From DATBGZ01 sp036557785 (GTDB lineage Bacteria > Actinomycetota > Actinomycetes > Mycobacteriales > Micromonosporaceae): a stretch of DNA of 40,109 bases. Location: positions 1-40,109 of the forward strand of contig DATBGZ010000060.1 of assembly GCA_036557785.1 (NCBI GenBank), written 5' to 3'. Under the pieces are notes generated by a model. That model saw nothing but the letters and a program-made list of their open reading frames with translations. It was not told where the DNA came from and did not search any database. A program made the translations under genes and the position numbers. This document shows, piece after piece, positions 8,654 through 16,493 of the stretch. Positions within the stretch are counted from its first letter, which is position 1; each line of letters opens with the position of its first letter.

Positions 8654-9796
8654 GTGACATCCACGCGCATGCTTCCCACGGAGGAGTCGGAAGCACTGCT
8701 CGACCTGACGGCCGAGATCGCCGATGCCGAGCTTGCTCCCCGGGTCAACGACTTCGAGGCCAGGGGCGAGTTCCCCCGCGATGTCATCCGCCTGCTCGGC
8801 CGTTCGGGCCTGCTCGGGCTGCCGTACCCGGTCGAGTACGGCGGTGGCGGGCAGCCGTACGAGGTCTACGTGCAGGTGCTCGAGATCCTGGCCCGGCGCT
8901 GGTTGGCGGTCTCGGAGGCGGTCTCCGTGCACACGCTGTCCTGCTACCCGGTGGCGACCTATGGCAGCGACGCGCAGCGCAAGCGCTTCCTGCCCGACAT
9001 GCTCGGTGGGCAGTTGCTGGGGGCGTACTGCCTGTCCGAGCCGCAGGGTGGGTCGGACGCGGCCTCGCTGAGCACGCGGGCCGTGCGTGAGGGCGACGAG
9101 TACGTGGTCTCGGGCACCAAGGCCTGGATCAGCCACGCCGGGGTAGCGGACTTCTACAACGTCTTCTGCCGCACCGGTGGCGCCGGCGCCCGCGGCATCT
9201 CGTGCCTGCTCGCCGACGCCGCCACGCCCGGGATCGTTCCCCAGGCGCGGGAACGCACGATGGGCCTGCGCGCATCGCCGGTCGCCCAGATCGTCTTCGA
9301 CGGCGTGCGGGTGGGCACCGACCGGTTGATCGGCGACGAGAACAGCGGCTTTCGCATCGCGATGTCCGCACTGGACTCCGGACGCCTCGGCATCGCGGCC
9401 GGCGCCGTCGGCCTGGCCCAGGCTGCCCTCGACTACGCCGTGGCGTATGCACGCGAACGCGAGCAGTTCGGCCGGCCCATCGCGGAGTTTCAGGGCGTCG
9501 CATTCATGCTCGCCGATATGGACACCCGGATCAGCGCGGCCCGAGCACTGTTGCTGCACGCCGCCCGCGTGCGCGACCGCGGCCTGCCGTCCAGCGCCGA
9601 GGCGGCGAAGGCCAAGCTCTTCGCCACCGACGTCGCCATGGCGGTCACCATCGACGCGGTACAGATCCTCGGCGGCGCGGGGTATGTGGCCGATCACCCC
9701 GTCGAGCGGTACCTGCGCGAGGCGAAGGTGCTGCAGATCGTCGAGGGCACCAACCAGATCCAGCGCCTGGTCATCGCCCGAGCCCTGACCCACTGA
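8654..9796 (+). CDS. Acyl-CoA dehydrogenase
   Basis: A 380-residue FAD-dependent acyl-CoA dehydrogenase that introduces an alpha-beta double bond into an acyl-CoA. Family signatures are SEPQGGSDAASL near 135 (flavin and substrate contact), the REQFGRPIAEFQ helix near 270 and the C-terminal QIVEGTNQIQR, whose Glu occupies the place of the catalytic base of medium- and short-chain enzymes. Length and domain order (helical, beta, helical) are normal. GTG at 8654 is chosen because of the adjacent -10 element; an ATG five codons later is possible. No partner electron transfer flavoprotein or beta-oxidation gene is nearby, so the substrate is open (fatty acid, branched-chain amino acid, or a secondary metabolism unit). 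Confidence 0.93.
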   Translation: MTSTRMLPTEESEALLDLTAEIADAELAPRVNDFEARGEFPRDVIRLLGRSGLLGLPYPVEYGGGGQPYEVYVQVLEILARRWLAVSEAVSVHTLSCYPVATYGSDAQRKRFLPDMLGGQLLGAYCLSEPQGGSDAASLSTRAVREGDEYVVSGTKAWISHAGVADFYNVFCRTGGAGARGISCLLADAATPGIVPQARERTMGLRASPVAQIVFDGVRVGTDRLIGDENSGFRIAMSALDSGRLGIAAGAVGLAQAALDYAVAYAREREQFGRPIAEFQGVAFMLADMDTRISAARALLLHAARVRDRGLPSSAEAAKAKLFATDVAMAVTIDAVQILGGAGYVADHPVERYLREAKVLQIVEGTNQIQRLVIARALTH

Positions 9797-9827
9797 CGAG
9801 CGCGGCGGAGGCGCCCCGGCTGTTGCG

Positions 9828-10715
9828 GTGCCGACGGGATTCAACGATGATCACCGTATGGCCGTCCTGCCCGGATGCCCGGTGCGTACCGTGGCGCAGC
9901 AGTACGCGCAGGCCGTGGCCGGACTGAGCGACCATCGGTTGTCGCGCCGGATCGGCGCCCTGCACACCCTGGCGATGCTCGGCGAGACGTCGCCGGCGCA
10001 CCGGGCAGCAGTTCTCGACGTGATCTGCGCCCTGCTGCGGACACCGGGCCAGGACGCGGCCCGCGAGACCGCGATCCGCCTGTTGGAGCGGCGCCTGCAT
10101 CCCGGCCGGGCCGAGTTCTGGCCCGGCATGAGCGTGGATCTGTCGGGTGCGACCCTGTCCGATCTGGACCTCAGTCACTGCCGCATCGACGGGGACCTGA
10201 GGCTGGACGGCTGCGTGCTGCTCGGGCAGACCCGGCTTCGTGGCATCACGGTCTCCGGGCGAACGCTGGTCCGCGGGGCCCGATTCGCCGACCATGCCTG
10301 GCTGGAGCGGGGGGTCTTCGCTGGTCCGGTCTGGTTCGACGGGACCGTCTTCGGCGGCGACGCGTGGTTCGGGGAGGCGACCTTTACCTGGGCCTCCTTC
10401 GCGGGCGCCGAGTTCACCGGTCACGCCTGGTTCGGGGCGGCCTCGTTCGAGGGGCCGGTTGACTTCGGCCACGCGGTGTTCCGGCGCTCCGCAGGTTTTC
10501 GTGGCGCCGTGGCCAAAGCGCCCGTGAGCCTTGCCGGCACCACGTTCCACGGCCCCGCACGGGTATCGCGCCGCGACGGCACCTGGAACATCATGGCGCC
10601 CGGCTGGCAGGTCGTCGTCGACGACGACAACCCCGCCGTGGGCCGGCTGTTCTGGGTTGGTGGTCGCGACCTCATCGAGAAGCACGTCCTCACCGAGGAA
10701 CCCACGCCGGTCTGA
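9828..10715 (+). CDS. Pentapeptide-repeat protein with N-terminal helical domain
   Basis: A 295-residue protein. Residues 15-95 form a helical module (LSDHRLSRRIGALHTLAMLGE and following) of the kind found in front of actinobacterial pentapeptide repeats. Residues 105-245 contain pentapeptide coils with Leu then Phe at the central position: LSGATLSDLDLSHCRIDGD, then many units of the type AxFxGxAWF. Such repeats fold as a right-handed quadrilateral beta helix. Some members mimic DNA and protect gyrase, but most have no known role. A 45-residue non-repeat cap ends the protein. The start is uncertain: GTG 9828 or ATG 9858, neither with a good ribosome site. It converges with the GNAT gene, 11 bases apart. 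Confidence 0.85.
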   Translation: MPTGFNDDHRMAVLPGCPVRTVAQQYAQAVAGLSDHRLSRRIGALHTLAMLGETSPAHRAAVLDVICALLRTPGQDAARETAIRLLERRLHPGRAEFWPGMSVDLSGATLSDLDLSHCRIDGDLRLDGCVLLGQTRLRGITVSGRTLVRGARFADHAWLERGVFAGPVWFDGTVFGGDAWFGEATFTWASFAGAEFTGHAWFGAASFEGPVDFGHAVFRRSAGFRGAVAKAPVSLAGTTFHGPARVSRRDGTWNIMAPGWQVVVDDDNPAVGRLFWVGGRDLIEKHVLTEEPTPV

Positions 10716-10726
10716 CTCGTCAGGCG

Positions 10727-11245
10727 TCAGTCAAGGCTGCGGCGGTACCGGACCTCGGCGAGCGCGAAGCCGTACGACTCGTCGACCCGGCGCTGGCCGT
10801 CCAGGCTCCAGCCGACGGCCTCGTAGAACCGGCGCGCCCGGTCGTTGGTCTCCAGCACCCACAACGTCGCCTCGCGGAAGCCGGCGTCGCTGAGCCGCCT
10901 TACCGCCTCGGCCATCAGGACCCGGCCACCACCGCCGCGCCAATGCTCGGGCAGCAGATAGATCGCCATGACCTCTCCGGTGGCGGACGGATCCGCGTCG
11001 GGGTCCCGGGCAGGGCCGAGGCTGGCGAAGCCGACAACTCCTTCGGTACCCCGCTCCAGCACCAGGACCGACGTGGGTGGCTGGATGCTCTCCAGCCGGC
11101 GACGCCACGCCCGCCCCCGTTCGGCCGGATCGAGTGCGTCCAGATAGTCCTGCGGCATCAGTCCCGCGTAGGCTCCGCGCCACGCCTGCGCGTTCACGAG
11201 CCCCACCGCCTCGGCGTCGCTCACCTGAGCGGGTCTGACCTGCAT
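10727..11245 (-). CDS. GNAT family N-acetyltransferase
   Basis: A 172-residue GNAT acetyltransferase, transferring acetyl from acetyl-CoA to an amine of an unknown substrate. The acetyl-CoA pyrophosphate loop is visible as WRGGGGRVLM after the beta-4 strand EVMAIYLLPEH. The C-terminal LWVLETNDRARRFYEAVGW is the usual motif B with the Tyr general acid. I chose ATG at 11245 because the conserved fold begins there and a -10 hexamer TACGAT sits seven bases upstream. An in-frame extension to 11317 would cross that promoter. The gene lies upstream of nothing on its own strand and converges with the pentapeptide-repeat gene. Confidence 0.9.
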   Translation of the reverse strand: MQVRPAQVSDAEAVGLVNAQAWRGAYAGLMPQDYLDALDPAERGRAWRRRLESIQPPTSVLVLERGTEGVVGFASLGPARDPDADPSATGEVMAIYLLPEHWRGGGGRVLMAEAVRRLSDAGFREATLWVLETNDRARRFYEAVGWSLDGQRRVDESYGFALAEVRYRRSLD

Positions 11246-11252
11246 GCCGCCG

Positions 11253-11258
11253 ATCGTA
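11253..11258 (-). promoter_or_regulatory. Putative -10 element, leaderless GNAT transcript
   Basis: TACGAT on the minus strand, followed by seven bases and then the ATG. The spacing predicts a leaderless message and helps to choose the start of the acetyltransferase gene. Confidence 0.5.
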
Positions 11259-11332
11259 GTGTGTTTGTCCCGGCGAACTGATCGAATAAAGTGGTTCCAC
11301 AGTGGAGCGACGGACACGCTCGCGATGACGTG

Positions 11333-11788
11333 CTACACGACGCAGAACTCGTTGCCCTCCGGGTCGCCCAACAGGACGGCATAGTGGTCCATGCCGGGGG
11401 CATCGGTGACCCGCACCACCGTGGCCCCGTGCCCCACGAGTTCGGCGACGTGACTGTCCACTCGGGACCGACGCTGCGCCAGCGGGACCGACCTCCCTCC
11501 GCCGACCTTCAGGTCCAGGTGCAGGCGGTTCTTCAGCGACTTGCGTTCCGGCACTACCTGGAACCAGATGGACGGCCCGTGCCCGGTCGGATCGACGAGC
11601 CGGTCGACGGCGTCGTCGTCCATGTCGCCCAGCTCCTCCTCCGGTACGGCGATGCTGAGGTAGTACTGGCGCCAGGACGGGTGCCCGTCGGGCGGGTCGG
11701 GCGGCACGTAGCCGAGCGCGACGGACCAGAAGCGCACCAGTGGTCCGGGATCGGCACAGTCGATCGTGAGCTGCCAGTCGGTTGTCAC
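11333..11788 (-). CDS. VOC/glyoxalase-superfamily protein
   Basis: A 151-residue protein of the vicinal oxygen chelate fold, most like the actinobacterial glyoxalase-like (Glyoxalase_6) set. It has two beta-alpha-beta-beta-beta modules, beginning with LTIDCADPGPLVRFWSVALGY and ending with YAVLLGDPEGNEFCVV; the terminal Glu in GNEFC is the usual metal-ligand position. NRLHLDLKV supplies a second His. Such small proteins may be dioxygenases, isomerases, resistance proteins or binding proteins, and nothing here selects among them. The start is GTG at 11788, with a -10 hexamer TAGGGT six bases upstream. It is divergent from the amidohydrolase gene. Confidence 0.87.
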   Translation of the reverse strand: MTTDWQLTIDCADPGPLVRFWSVALGYVPPDPPDGHPSWRQYYLSIAVPEEELGDMDDDAVDRLVDPTGHGPSIWFQVVPERKSLKNRLHLDLKVGGGRSVPLAQRRSRVDSHVAELVGHGATVVRVTDAPGMDHYAVLLGDPEGNEFCVV

Positions 11789-11794
11789 CGCGCA

Positions 11795-11800
11795 ACCCTA
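11795..11800 (-). promoter_or_regulatory. Putative -10 element, leaderless VOC-gene transcript
   Basis: TAGGGT on the minus strand, six bases before the GTG start of the VOC gene. It lies inside the 92-base divergent region shared with the amidohydrolase gene. Confidence 0.4.
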
Positions 11801-11880
11801 GCGGTCCGGCCGACCGGCGCCCAGCAGCATCGAGCTGACCGGCCGCCCCGCGCCGTCCGCCCGGCCGGCAGGATGTGGGC

Positions 11881-13452
11881 ATGAGCACCCTCTACCGGGG
11901 CGGGCACGTGTACAGCCCAGCGGACCCGCGCGCCACCGCGATCCTCGTCGACGGCGAGCGCGTGGCCTGGCTGGGACCCGACGACGACGCTCCCGCCGCC
12001 GACCGGATCGTGGACCTGGCCGGGGCTCTGGTCACGCCGGCCTTCGTCGACGCGCACGTGCACGCCACGAGCACCGGGCTGATGCTCACCGGGTTGGACC
12101 TCGGCGCGGTGCGGTCCGCCGCCGAGCTGCTCGACGCCGTTGCCGAGCACGCGAGCGGACTGCCCGAGCGGGCGGTGCTGCTGGGCTTCGGGTGGGATGA
12201 GTCCACGTGGGACGACCGCGCGCTGCCGATGAAGGAGCAGATCGACCGGGCCGCTGGCGGGCGAGCCGCCCTGTTGTGCCAGGCGTCCATGCACTCCGCG
12301 TTGTGTTCCTCCGCGCTGCTCGCGGCCGCGGGAGCGGAGCTGACCGCGCAGCCCGGCTACGACCCTTCCGGCCTCGTGCGTCGCGATGCCCACCATCGCG
12401 TGCGGACGATCGCGCTCGGTGCGCTGACCCCGGCCCAGCGTGGCGCCGCGCAGCAGACCGCGCTGCGACACGCGGCCCGTCTCGGTATCGCCGCGATCCA
12501 CGAGTGCGCGGGACCGGTGATCTCCAGCGAGGACGACCTCACCGCGCTGCTCGCGGCCAGTGGTGTCGAGAACGGGCTGCCCGACGTCTACGGGTACTGG
12601 GGCGAGCTGATGGCGGCCGCCAAGGTCAAGGACCTCGGTGCGGTCGGCGCGGCCGGTGACCTGTTCGCCGACGGCGCCCTGGGGGCACGGACGGCTCATC
12701 TGCGCGAGCCCTATGTGGACGGTGAGCAGGCCGGCGCCCGCGGACACGGTTACGTCAGCGCCGACCAGGTCAGCGAACACATCGTCGACTGTGTCCGGCA
12801 CGGCGTTCAGGGCGGCTTCCACGCCATCGGCGACGAAGCGATCAGCACGGTCATCGCGGGCTACCGTGCCGCGGCTGTGGTGGTCGGCCTGGAACGGCTG
12901 CGTGCCGGTCGGCATCGGATCGAGCATGTGGAGATCGTCGATAGAACGATCATCGGCAGCCTGGTCGAGCTGGGTCTGGTGGCGAGCATGCAGCCGGCCT
13001 TCGACAGGCTCTGGGGCGGAGACCGCCAGATGTACGTGCGGCGGTTGGGGCTGTCGCGGTCGCTGGAGTCCAACCCCATGGGGGCGATGCACGGGGTCGG
13101 CGTCGCGCTCGCCTTCGGCTCCGACTCGCCGGTCACCCCGCTCGACCCGTGGGGCAGCGTGCGGGCCGCGGTGTGGCACCACAACCCCACCCACCGGATG
13201 AGCGCCCGGTCCGCCTTCGCGGCGCACACCCGCGGCGGCTGGCGCGCCGTGCATCGGGACACCGAGGGCGTGCTCGCGCCGGGGGCGAGCGCGACCTTCG
13301 CCGTCTGGTCGCAACCGCCGCGAGCAACCCCCGCCGGGTCTCCCGATGCCGCGGGATCGGGTGCCCGGCTGCCATCGTTGGACCCGGACGAATCCCTGCC
13401 GGTGTGTCGGCTCACCGTCCTGCGCGGCACCACGCTGTACGAGGCTTCCTAG
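11881..13452 (+). CDS. Amidohydrolase family 3 (YtcJ-like) metal-dependent hydrolase
   Basis: A 523-residue metal-dependent hydrolase of the amidohydrolase superfamily, subgroup 3, in which YtcJ-like proteins act on amide or formamide substrates. The metal motif DAHVHAT follows the first beta sandwich near residue 57. A central RHRIEHVEIVD supplies further histidines, and ALAFGSDSPVTPLDPW near 410 contains the catalytic Asp. The C-terminal sandwich closes the fold. ATG 11881 is preferred over GTG 11875 because AGGA lies seven bases upstream; CAGGAT could also act as a -10 for a leaderless start. The gene is the conserved left-hand neighbour of lnt-ppm in related actinomycetes as I remember them, but about 500 bases separate them here. 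Confidence 0.88.
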   Translation: MSTLYRGGHVYSPADPRATAILVDGERVAWLGPDDDAPAADRIVDLAGALVTPAFVDAHVHATSTGLMLTGLDLGAVRSAAELLDAVAEHASGLPERAVLLGFGWDESTWDDRALPMKEQIDRAAGGRAALLCQASMHSALCSSALLAAAGAELTAQPGYDPSGLVRRDAHHRVRTIALGALTPAQRGAAQQTALRHAARLGIAAIHECAGPVISSEDDLTALLAASGVENGLPDVYGYWGELMAAAKVKDLGAVGAAGDLFADGALGARTAHLREPYVDGEQAGARGHGYVSADQVSEHIVDCVRHGVQGGFHAIGDEAISTVIAGYRAAAVVVGLERLRAGRHRIEHVEIVDRTIIGSLVELGLVASMQPAFDRLWGGDRQMYVRRLGLSRSLESNPMGAMHGVGVALAFGSDSPVTPLDPWGSVRAAVWHHNPTHRMSARSAFAAHTRGGWRAVHRDTEGVLAPGASATFAVWSQPPRATPAGSPDAAGSGARLPSLDPDESLPVCRLTVLRGTTLYEAS

Positions 13453-13502
13453 CGATCGGACACGCCGGGGTCGACACGCCGCGACACGGGGATTTCCGGC
13501 CG

Positions 13503-13524
13503 CGCGGTCGTTGACACGATCGCG
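13503..13524 (+). terminator. Hairpin 51 bases after the amidohydrolase stop
   Basis: Nine-pair stem CGCGGTCGT / ACGATCGCG (one G-U pair) around a TGAC loop. The position suits a factor-assisted terminator of the amidohydrolase message. There is no T-run, as is common in actinobacteria. Confidence 0.45.
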
Positions 13525-13531
13525 GCACGAC

Positions 13532-13542
13532 GACGTAACGTC
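13532..13542. promoter_or_regulatory. Palindrome GACGTAACGTC
   Basis: A perfect 11-base palindrome with a central A, immediately before ATG 13543. It may be a regulator binding site for whatever is transcribed from this gap. No binding protein can be named. Confidence 0.3.
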
Positions 13543-13601
13543 ATGGGGTCCTTTTCCCGCGGGATTGCTGTCGGGCGCCCTCGCGCAACGACTGCTGGCC
13601 A

Positions 13602-13624
13602 GACGACGGACCCTCTTCGTCGTC
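13602..13624 (+). other. Hairpin inside the candidate RNA region
   Basis: Seven-pair stem GACGACG / CGTCGTC with a nine-base loop GACCCTCTT. Taken with the flanking stems it suggests a folded transcript. Confidence 0.35.
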
Positions 13625-13832
13625 GGTGCCAGGACCAGTGGGTGGGTGCCGGCGACCGGGCGAGAACCGGCGGCCGGCCCGCGGCGTGGACTGCGGCACG
13701 GTCAGCAGGCCACGAGGCAGGGGGCACGGTGCGGCCAGTAGACAACGACCGCGGGTGGGCAGCCAGCCCGGCCGGGGCCGGTCCGAGGGCCTAGCGGTTC
13801 ACCTGCCACCGGCCAGGAGGGGCCTGGGGGGC

Positions 13833-13856
13833 GGGGCGCGGCGGCAGCCGCGCCCC
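13833..13856 (+). terminator. Strong GC hairpin upstream of lnt
   Basis: A perfect ten-pair stem GGGGCGCGGC / GCCGCGCCCC with a GGCA loop, followed by GTTGCTAT. It lies 110 bases before lnt. It could end a transcript from the gene-free region, or act as an attenuator-like element in the lnt leader. Confidence 0.5.
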
Positions 13857-13965
13857 GTTGCTATCCGCGCCCGGCGATGGGCTGGACCGCGGGGGAGTAC
13901 CGGTTGGCTGAGAGTCCGGCGGACCCGCCTCGTCGCGGGGACCCACGTCGGGCACGATGGGCGGC

Positions 13966-15738
13966 ATGGACCTGCTCGCGCCACCGGGCGCGGCCGCCCC
14001 TGGCCGCCCCGCGACCACGGCGCTGCGGCGCGTGGCGGCGACCCGCGCGGCGCTGGCCCGAGTGGAACGGCACCGCCCGGTCCGGGTCATCGCCCGCCTC
14101 TGGCCGCTGTGGGCGGCCGCTGGAGCGGGTCTGACGCTGTGGTTGGCGTTCCCGCCCTATGACCAGTGGTGGCTCGGGCCACTCGGCGTGGCGTTGCTGG
14201 CGCTGGCCACCTACCGGCGTGGGTTCTGGGCGGGTGCCGGCCTCGGCGCCGTGACCGGATTGGGGCTGCTCATCCCGTTGCTGTGGTGGGCGGGCGGCTA
14301 CATCGGGGCGGTGTGGCTCTTCCTGCCCGTGGGCGAGTCGGCATACTTCGCGCTGCTGGGCGGGCTCTGCGCGCTCGCGACCCGGGCGTTCGCTCCGCGC
14401 TACGGACGCGCCGCCCGGGGGGCCACGTCGGTGCGGTGGCGGTGGACGTGGCCACTGGCCACCACCACGCTGTGGGTGCTTCAGGAGGCGCTGCGCGACC
14501 GTACGCCTTTCGGCGGCTTCCCGTGGGGGCGGCTCGCCTTCAGCCAGGCCGACTCCCCGCTTCTCGGGCTCGCCGCGCTCGGCGGTGCGCCGCTGGTCAC
14601 GGCGGCCGTGGCGCTGATCGGTGGCCTGGTGGCCCTGGCCGTACGTCTGCTCCTCGAGGCTCCGCGCCCGTTCGCGTGGTCGCGGCTGCGGCCGGCTGTC
14701 CTGGCGCTCGTGGTCGCCCTCGTGGCACTCATCGCCCCGGCCCCCATCCTCTGGGGTGGGACGCCGGCGGCAGCGGGGGAGCAGACCGTACGGGTGGCCG
14801 TCGTGCAGGGCAACGTGCCCCGACTGGGCCTGGACTTCAACGCGCAACGCCGCGCCGTGCTCAACAACCATGTGGCGGCGACCGCGGCGCTGGCGCAACG
14901 CGTCGACGCGGGCCTGACGCCACGCCCGGACCTGGTGGTCTGGCCCGAGAACTCCAGCGACATCGACCCGGTCCTCAACGCGGATGCGGCCGCGGTGATC
15001 ACCCAGGTCGCCCAGGCGATCGGGGCGCCGATCCTGGTCGGTGGGCTGCGCGATGGACCCACCGACACCGAGGTGCGCAACGTCGGGCTGGTCTGGGATC
15101 CCCAGGCTGGCGGACCGACCCAGATGTACGTCAAGCGCCATCCGGTGCCGTTCGCGGAGTACGTGCCCATGCGGGCATTCATCCGTACGTTCATCACCGA
15201 CAAGGTCGACCTGGTGCAGCGCGACTTCGTGGCCGGCGACCGGCCGGGCGTGCTCACGCTCGGACCGGCCACGGTCGGGGACGTGATCTGCTTCGAGGTG
15301 GCCTATGACGGGGTGGTTCGGGACACGGTGACCGGTGGGGCACAGTTGCTGGTCGTGCAGACCAACAACGCCACCTTCAACGCGGCGGAGGCACGCCAGC
15401 AACTCGCCATGGTGCGGCTACGCGCGGTCGAGCATGGCCGGGAGGCGCTCATGGCCTCCACGGTCGGGGTTTCCGCGTTTGTCGACGCCCACGGCAGGGT
15501 GTACGACGCGACACGGTTCGATGCCGAAGCGGTCATCGAGCGGACCGTGACCCTGTCGACCGGCCGTACGATGGCGACCAGGCTCGGTGTGCTGCCCGAG
15601 GTTCTCCTCGCCGCGTTCGGGGTGGGGTTCGTGCTGCTGGCGATCGTGCTACCGAACCTGGGTCGCAGGACCGGCCGACGGAGGACAGATGTCGGCGATG
15701 GCGCCGGCGTGGTGGCTGAGGCGAGGGGCAGACGGTGA
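13966..15738 (+). CDS. lnt: Apolipoprotein N-acyltransferase
   Basis: A 590-residue integral membrane enzyme that adds the third acyl chain to the N-terminal Cys of lipoproteins on the outer face of the membrane. About seven helices in the first 270 residues precede a nitrilase-like domain with the catalytic triad Glu328 (VVWPENSS), Lys390 (MYVKRHPVPFAEYVP) and Cys442 (DVICFEVAYDG); a last helix lies near 550. ATG 13966 is preferred because CACGAT lies seven bases upstream, like the GNAT promoter; ATG 13957 is the alternative. Its stop overlaps the start of ppm as GTGA, so the two are translationally coupled. In M. tuberculosis the two activities are fused in Ppm1; here they are separate proteins. 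Confidence 0.95.
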   Translation: MDLLAPPGAAAPGRPATTALRRVAATRAALARVERHRPVRVIARLWPLWAAAGAGLTLWLAFPPYDQWWLGPLGVALLALATYRRGFWAGAGLGAVTGLGLLIPLLWWAGGYIGAVWLFLPVGESAYFALLGGLCALATRAFAPRYGRAARGATSVRWRWTWPLATTTLWVLQEALRDRTPFGGFPWGRLAFSQADSPLLGLAALGGAPLVTAAVALIGGLVALAVRLLLEAPRPFAWSRLRPAVLALVVALVALIAPAPILWGGTPAAAGEQTVRVAVVQGNVPRLGLDFNAQRRAVLNNHVAATAALAQRVDAGLTPRPDLVVWPENSSDIDPVLNADAAAVITQVAQAIGAPILVGGLRDGPTDTEVRNVGLVWDPQAGGPTQMYVKRHPVPFAEYVPMRAFIRTFITDKVDLVQRDFVAGDRPGVLTLGPATVGDVICFEVAYDGVVRDTVTGGAQLLVVQTNNATFNAAEARQQLAMVRLRAVEHGREALMASTVGVSAFVDAHGRVYDATRFDAEAVIERTVTLSTGRTMATRLGVLPEVLLAAFGVGFVLLAIVLPNLGRRTGRRRTDVGDGAGVVAEARGRR

Positions 15739-16490
15739 ACGAGCAGTACCCCGGAGTGGGGCGGGTGTTGGTGGTGATCCCCACCTACAACGAGGCCGAC
15801 AACCTGCGGATCATCGTGGGTCGGGTACGGGCGGCAGTGCCGGAGGCGGACGTCCTCGTCGCCGACGACAACAGTCCGGACGGCACCGGCTCGATCGCTG
15901 ATGAGCTCGCCGCCGCGGACGACCAGGTCCACGTGCTGCACCGCCCGGGCAAGGAGGGGCTCGGCGCGGCGTACCTGGCCGGGTTCGGCTGGGGGCGCGA
16001 CGCGGGCTACGACGCGGTCGTGGAGATGGACGCGGACGGCTCGCACTCCCCGGAGGAGCTGACGAAGCTCCTCGACGCCCTGACCGACGCCGATGCGGTC
16101 CTCGGGTCGCGCTGGGTCGCCGGCGGTACGGTCCTGAACTGGCCGCTGTCGCGGCATCTGATCTCCCGGACGGGCAACCTCTACACCCGGCTGGCCCTGC
16201 GCATGCCGTTCAAGGACGCCACGGGTGGGTATCGGGCCTACCGGATGAAGGCCCTGGACACGATGGACCTCGACGGAGTCGCCTCCCAGGGGTACTGCTT
16301 CCAGGTCGACCTTGCCTGGCGGGCGTACCGGCAGGGCCAGCGTGTGGTCGAGGTGCCGATCACCTTCGCCGAGCGGGAGCGCGGCGCGAGCAAGATGAGC
16401 TCGTCGATCGTCCGGGAGGCCCTGTGGCGGGTCACCGTATGGGGCATCAGGGCACGGCTGCGCGGCATCCGCGACCGCCTGCGGACGTGA
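15735..16490 (+). CDS. ppm: Polyprenol-phosphate mannosyltransferase
   Basis: A 251-residue family 2 glycosyltransferase of the DPM1/Ppm1 type, making polyprenyl-phosphate-mannose from GDP-mannose for protein O-mannosylation and lipoglycan assembly. Motifs are VVIPTYNEADN (14-24), VADDNSPDGT (42-51), EMDADGSHSP (97-106) and the late ERERGASKMSSSIVREAL, all typical of DPM synthases. It lacks membrane helices, so it is probably held at the membrane by Lnt, as reported for mycobacteria. GTG 15735 overlaps the lnt stop by four bases, with GAGGGGC just upstream. S. coelicolor has the same near-neighbour order of ppm and rbpA. Confidence 0.95.
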   Translation: MNEQYPGVGRVLVVIPTYNEADNLRIIVGRVRAAVPEADVLVADDNSPDGTGSIADELAAADDQVHVLHRPGKEGLGAAYLAGFGWGRDAGYDAVVEMDADGSHSPEELTKLLDALTDADAVLGSRWVAGGTVLNWPLSRHLISRTGNLYTRLALRMPFKDATGGYRAYRMKALDTMDLDGVASQGYCFQVDLAWRAYRQGQRVVEVPITFAERERGASKMSSSIVREALWRVTVWGIRARLRGIRDRLRT

Positions 16491-16493
16491 CTC

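Larger units (their letters stand above)
13453..13965. other. Hairpin-rich gene-free region upstream of lnt, candidate ncRNA locus
   Basis: About 510 bases without a convincing gene. An open frame of 83 codons (ATG 13543 to 13796) has third positions often A or T (TTT, ATT, GCT, CCT, CTT, CGT), unlike every neighbour, and has no ribosome site. The region holds, in order: a hairpin at 13503-13524, a palindrome GACGTAACGTC at 13532-13542, a hairpin at 13602-13624, and a 10-bp hairpin at 13833-13856. This arrangement would suit a short independent RNA bounded by terminator-like stems, or a long 5' leader of lnt. I recognise no known RNA family. Confidence 0.4.

Noticed and set aside
13543..13796. 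83-codon open frame in the gap before lnt
   Set aside because: No ribosome site, and third codon positions often A/T unlike all neighbours. Kept only as part of a candidate RNA locus.
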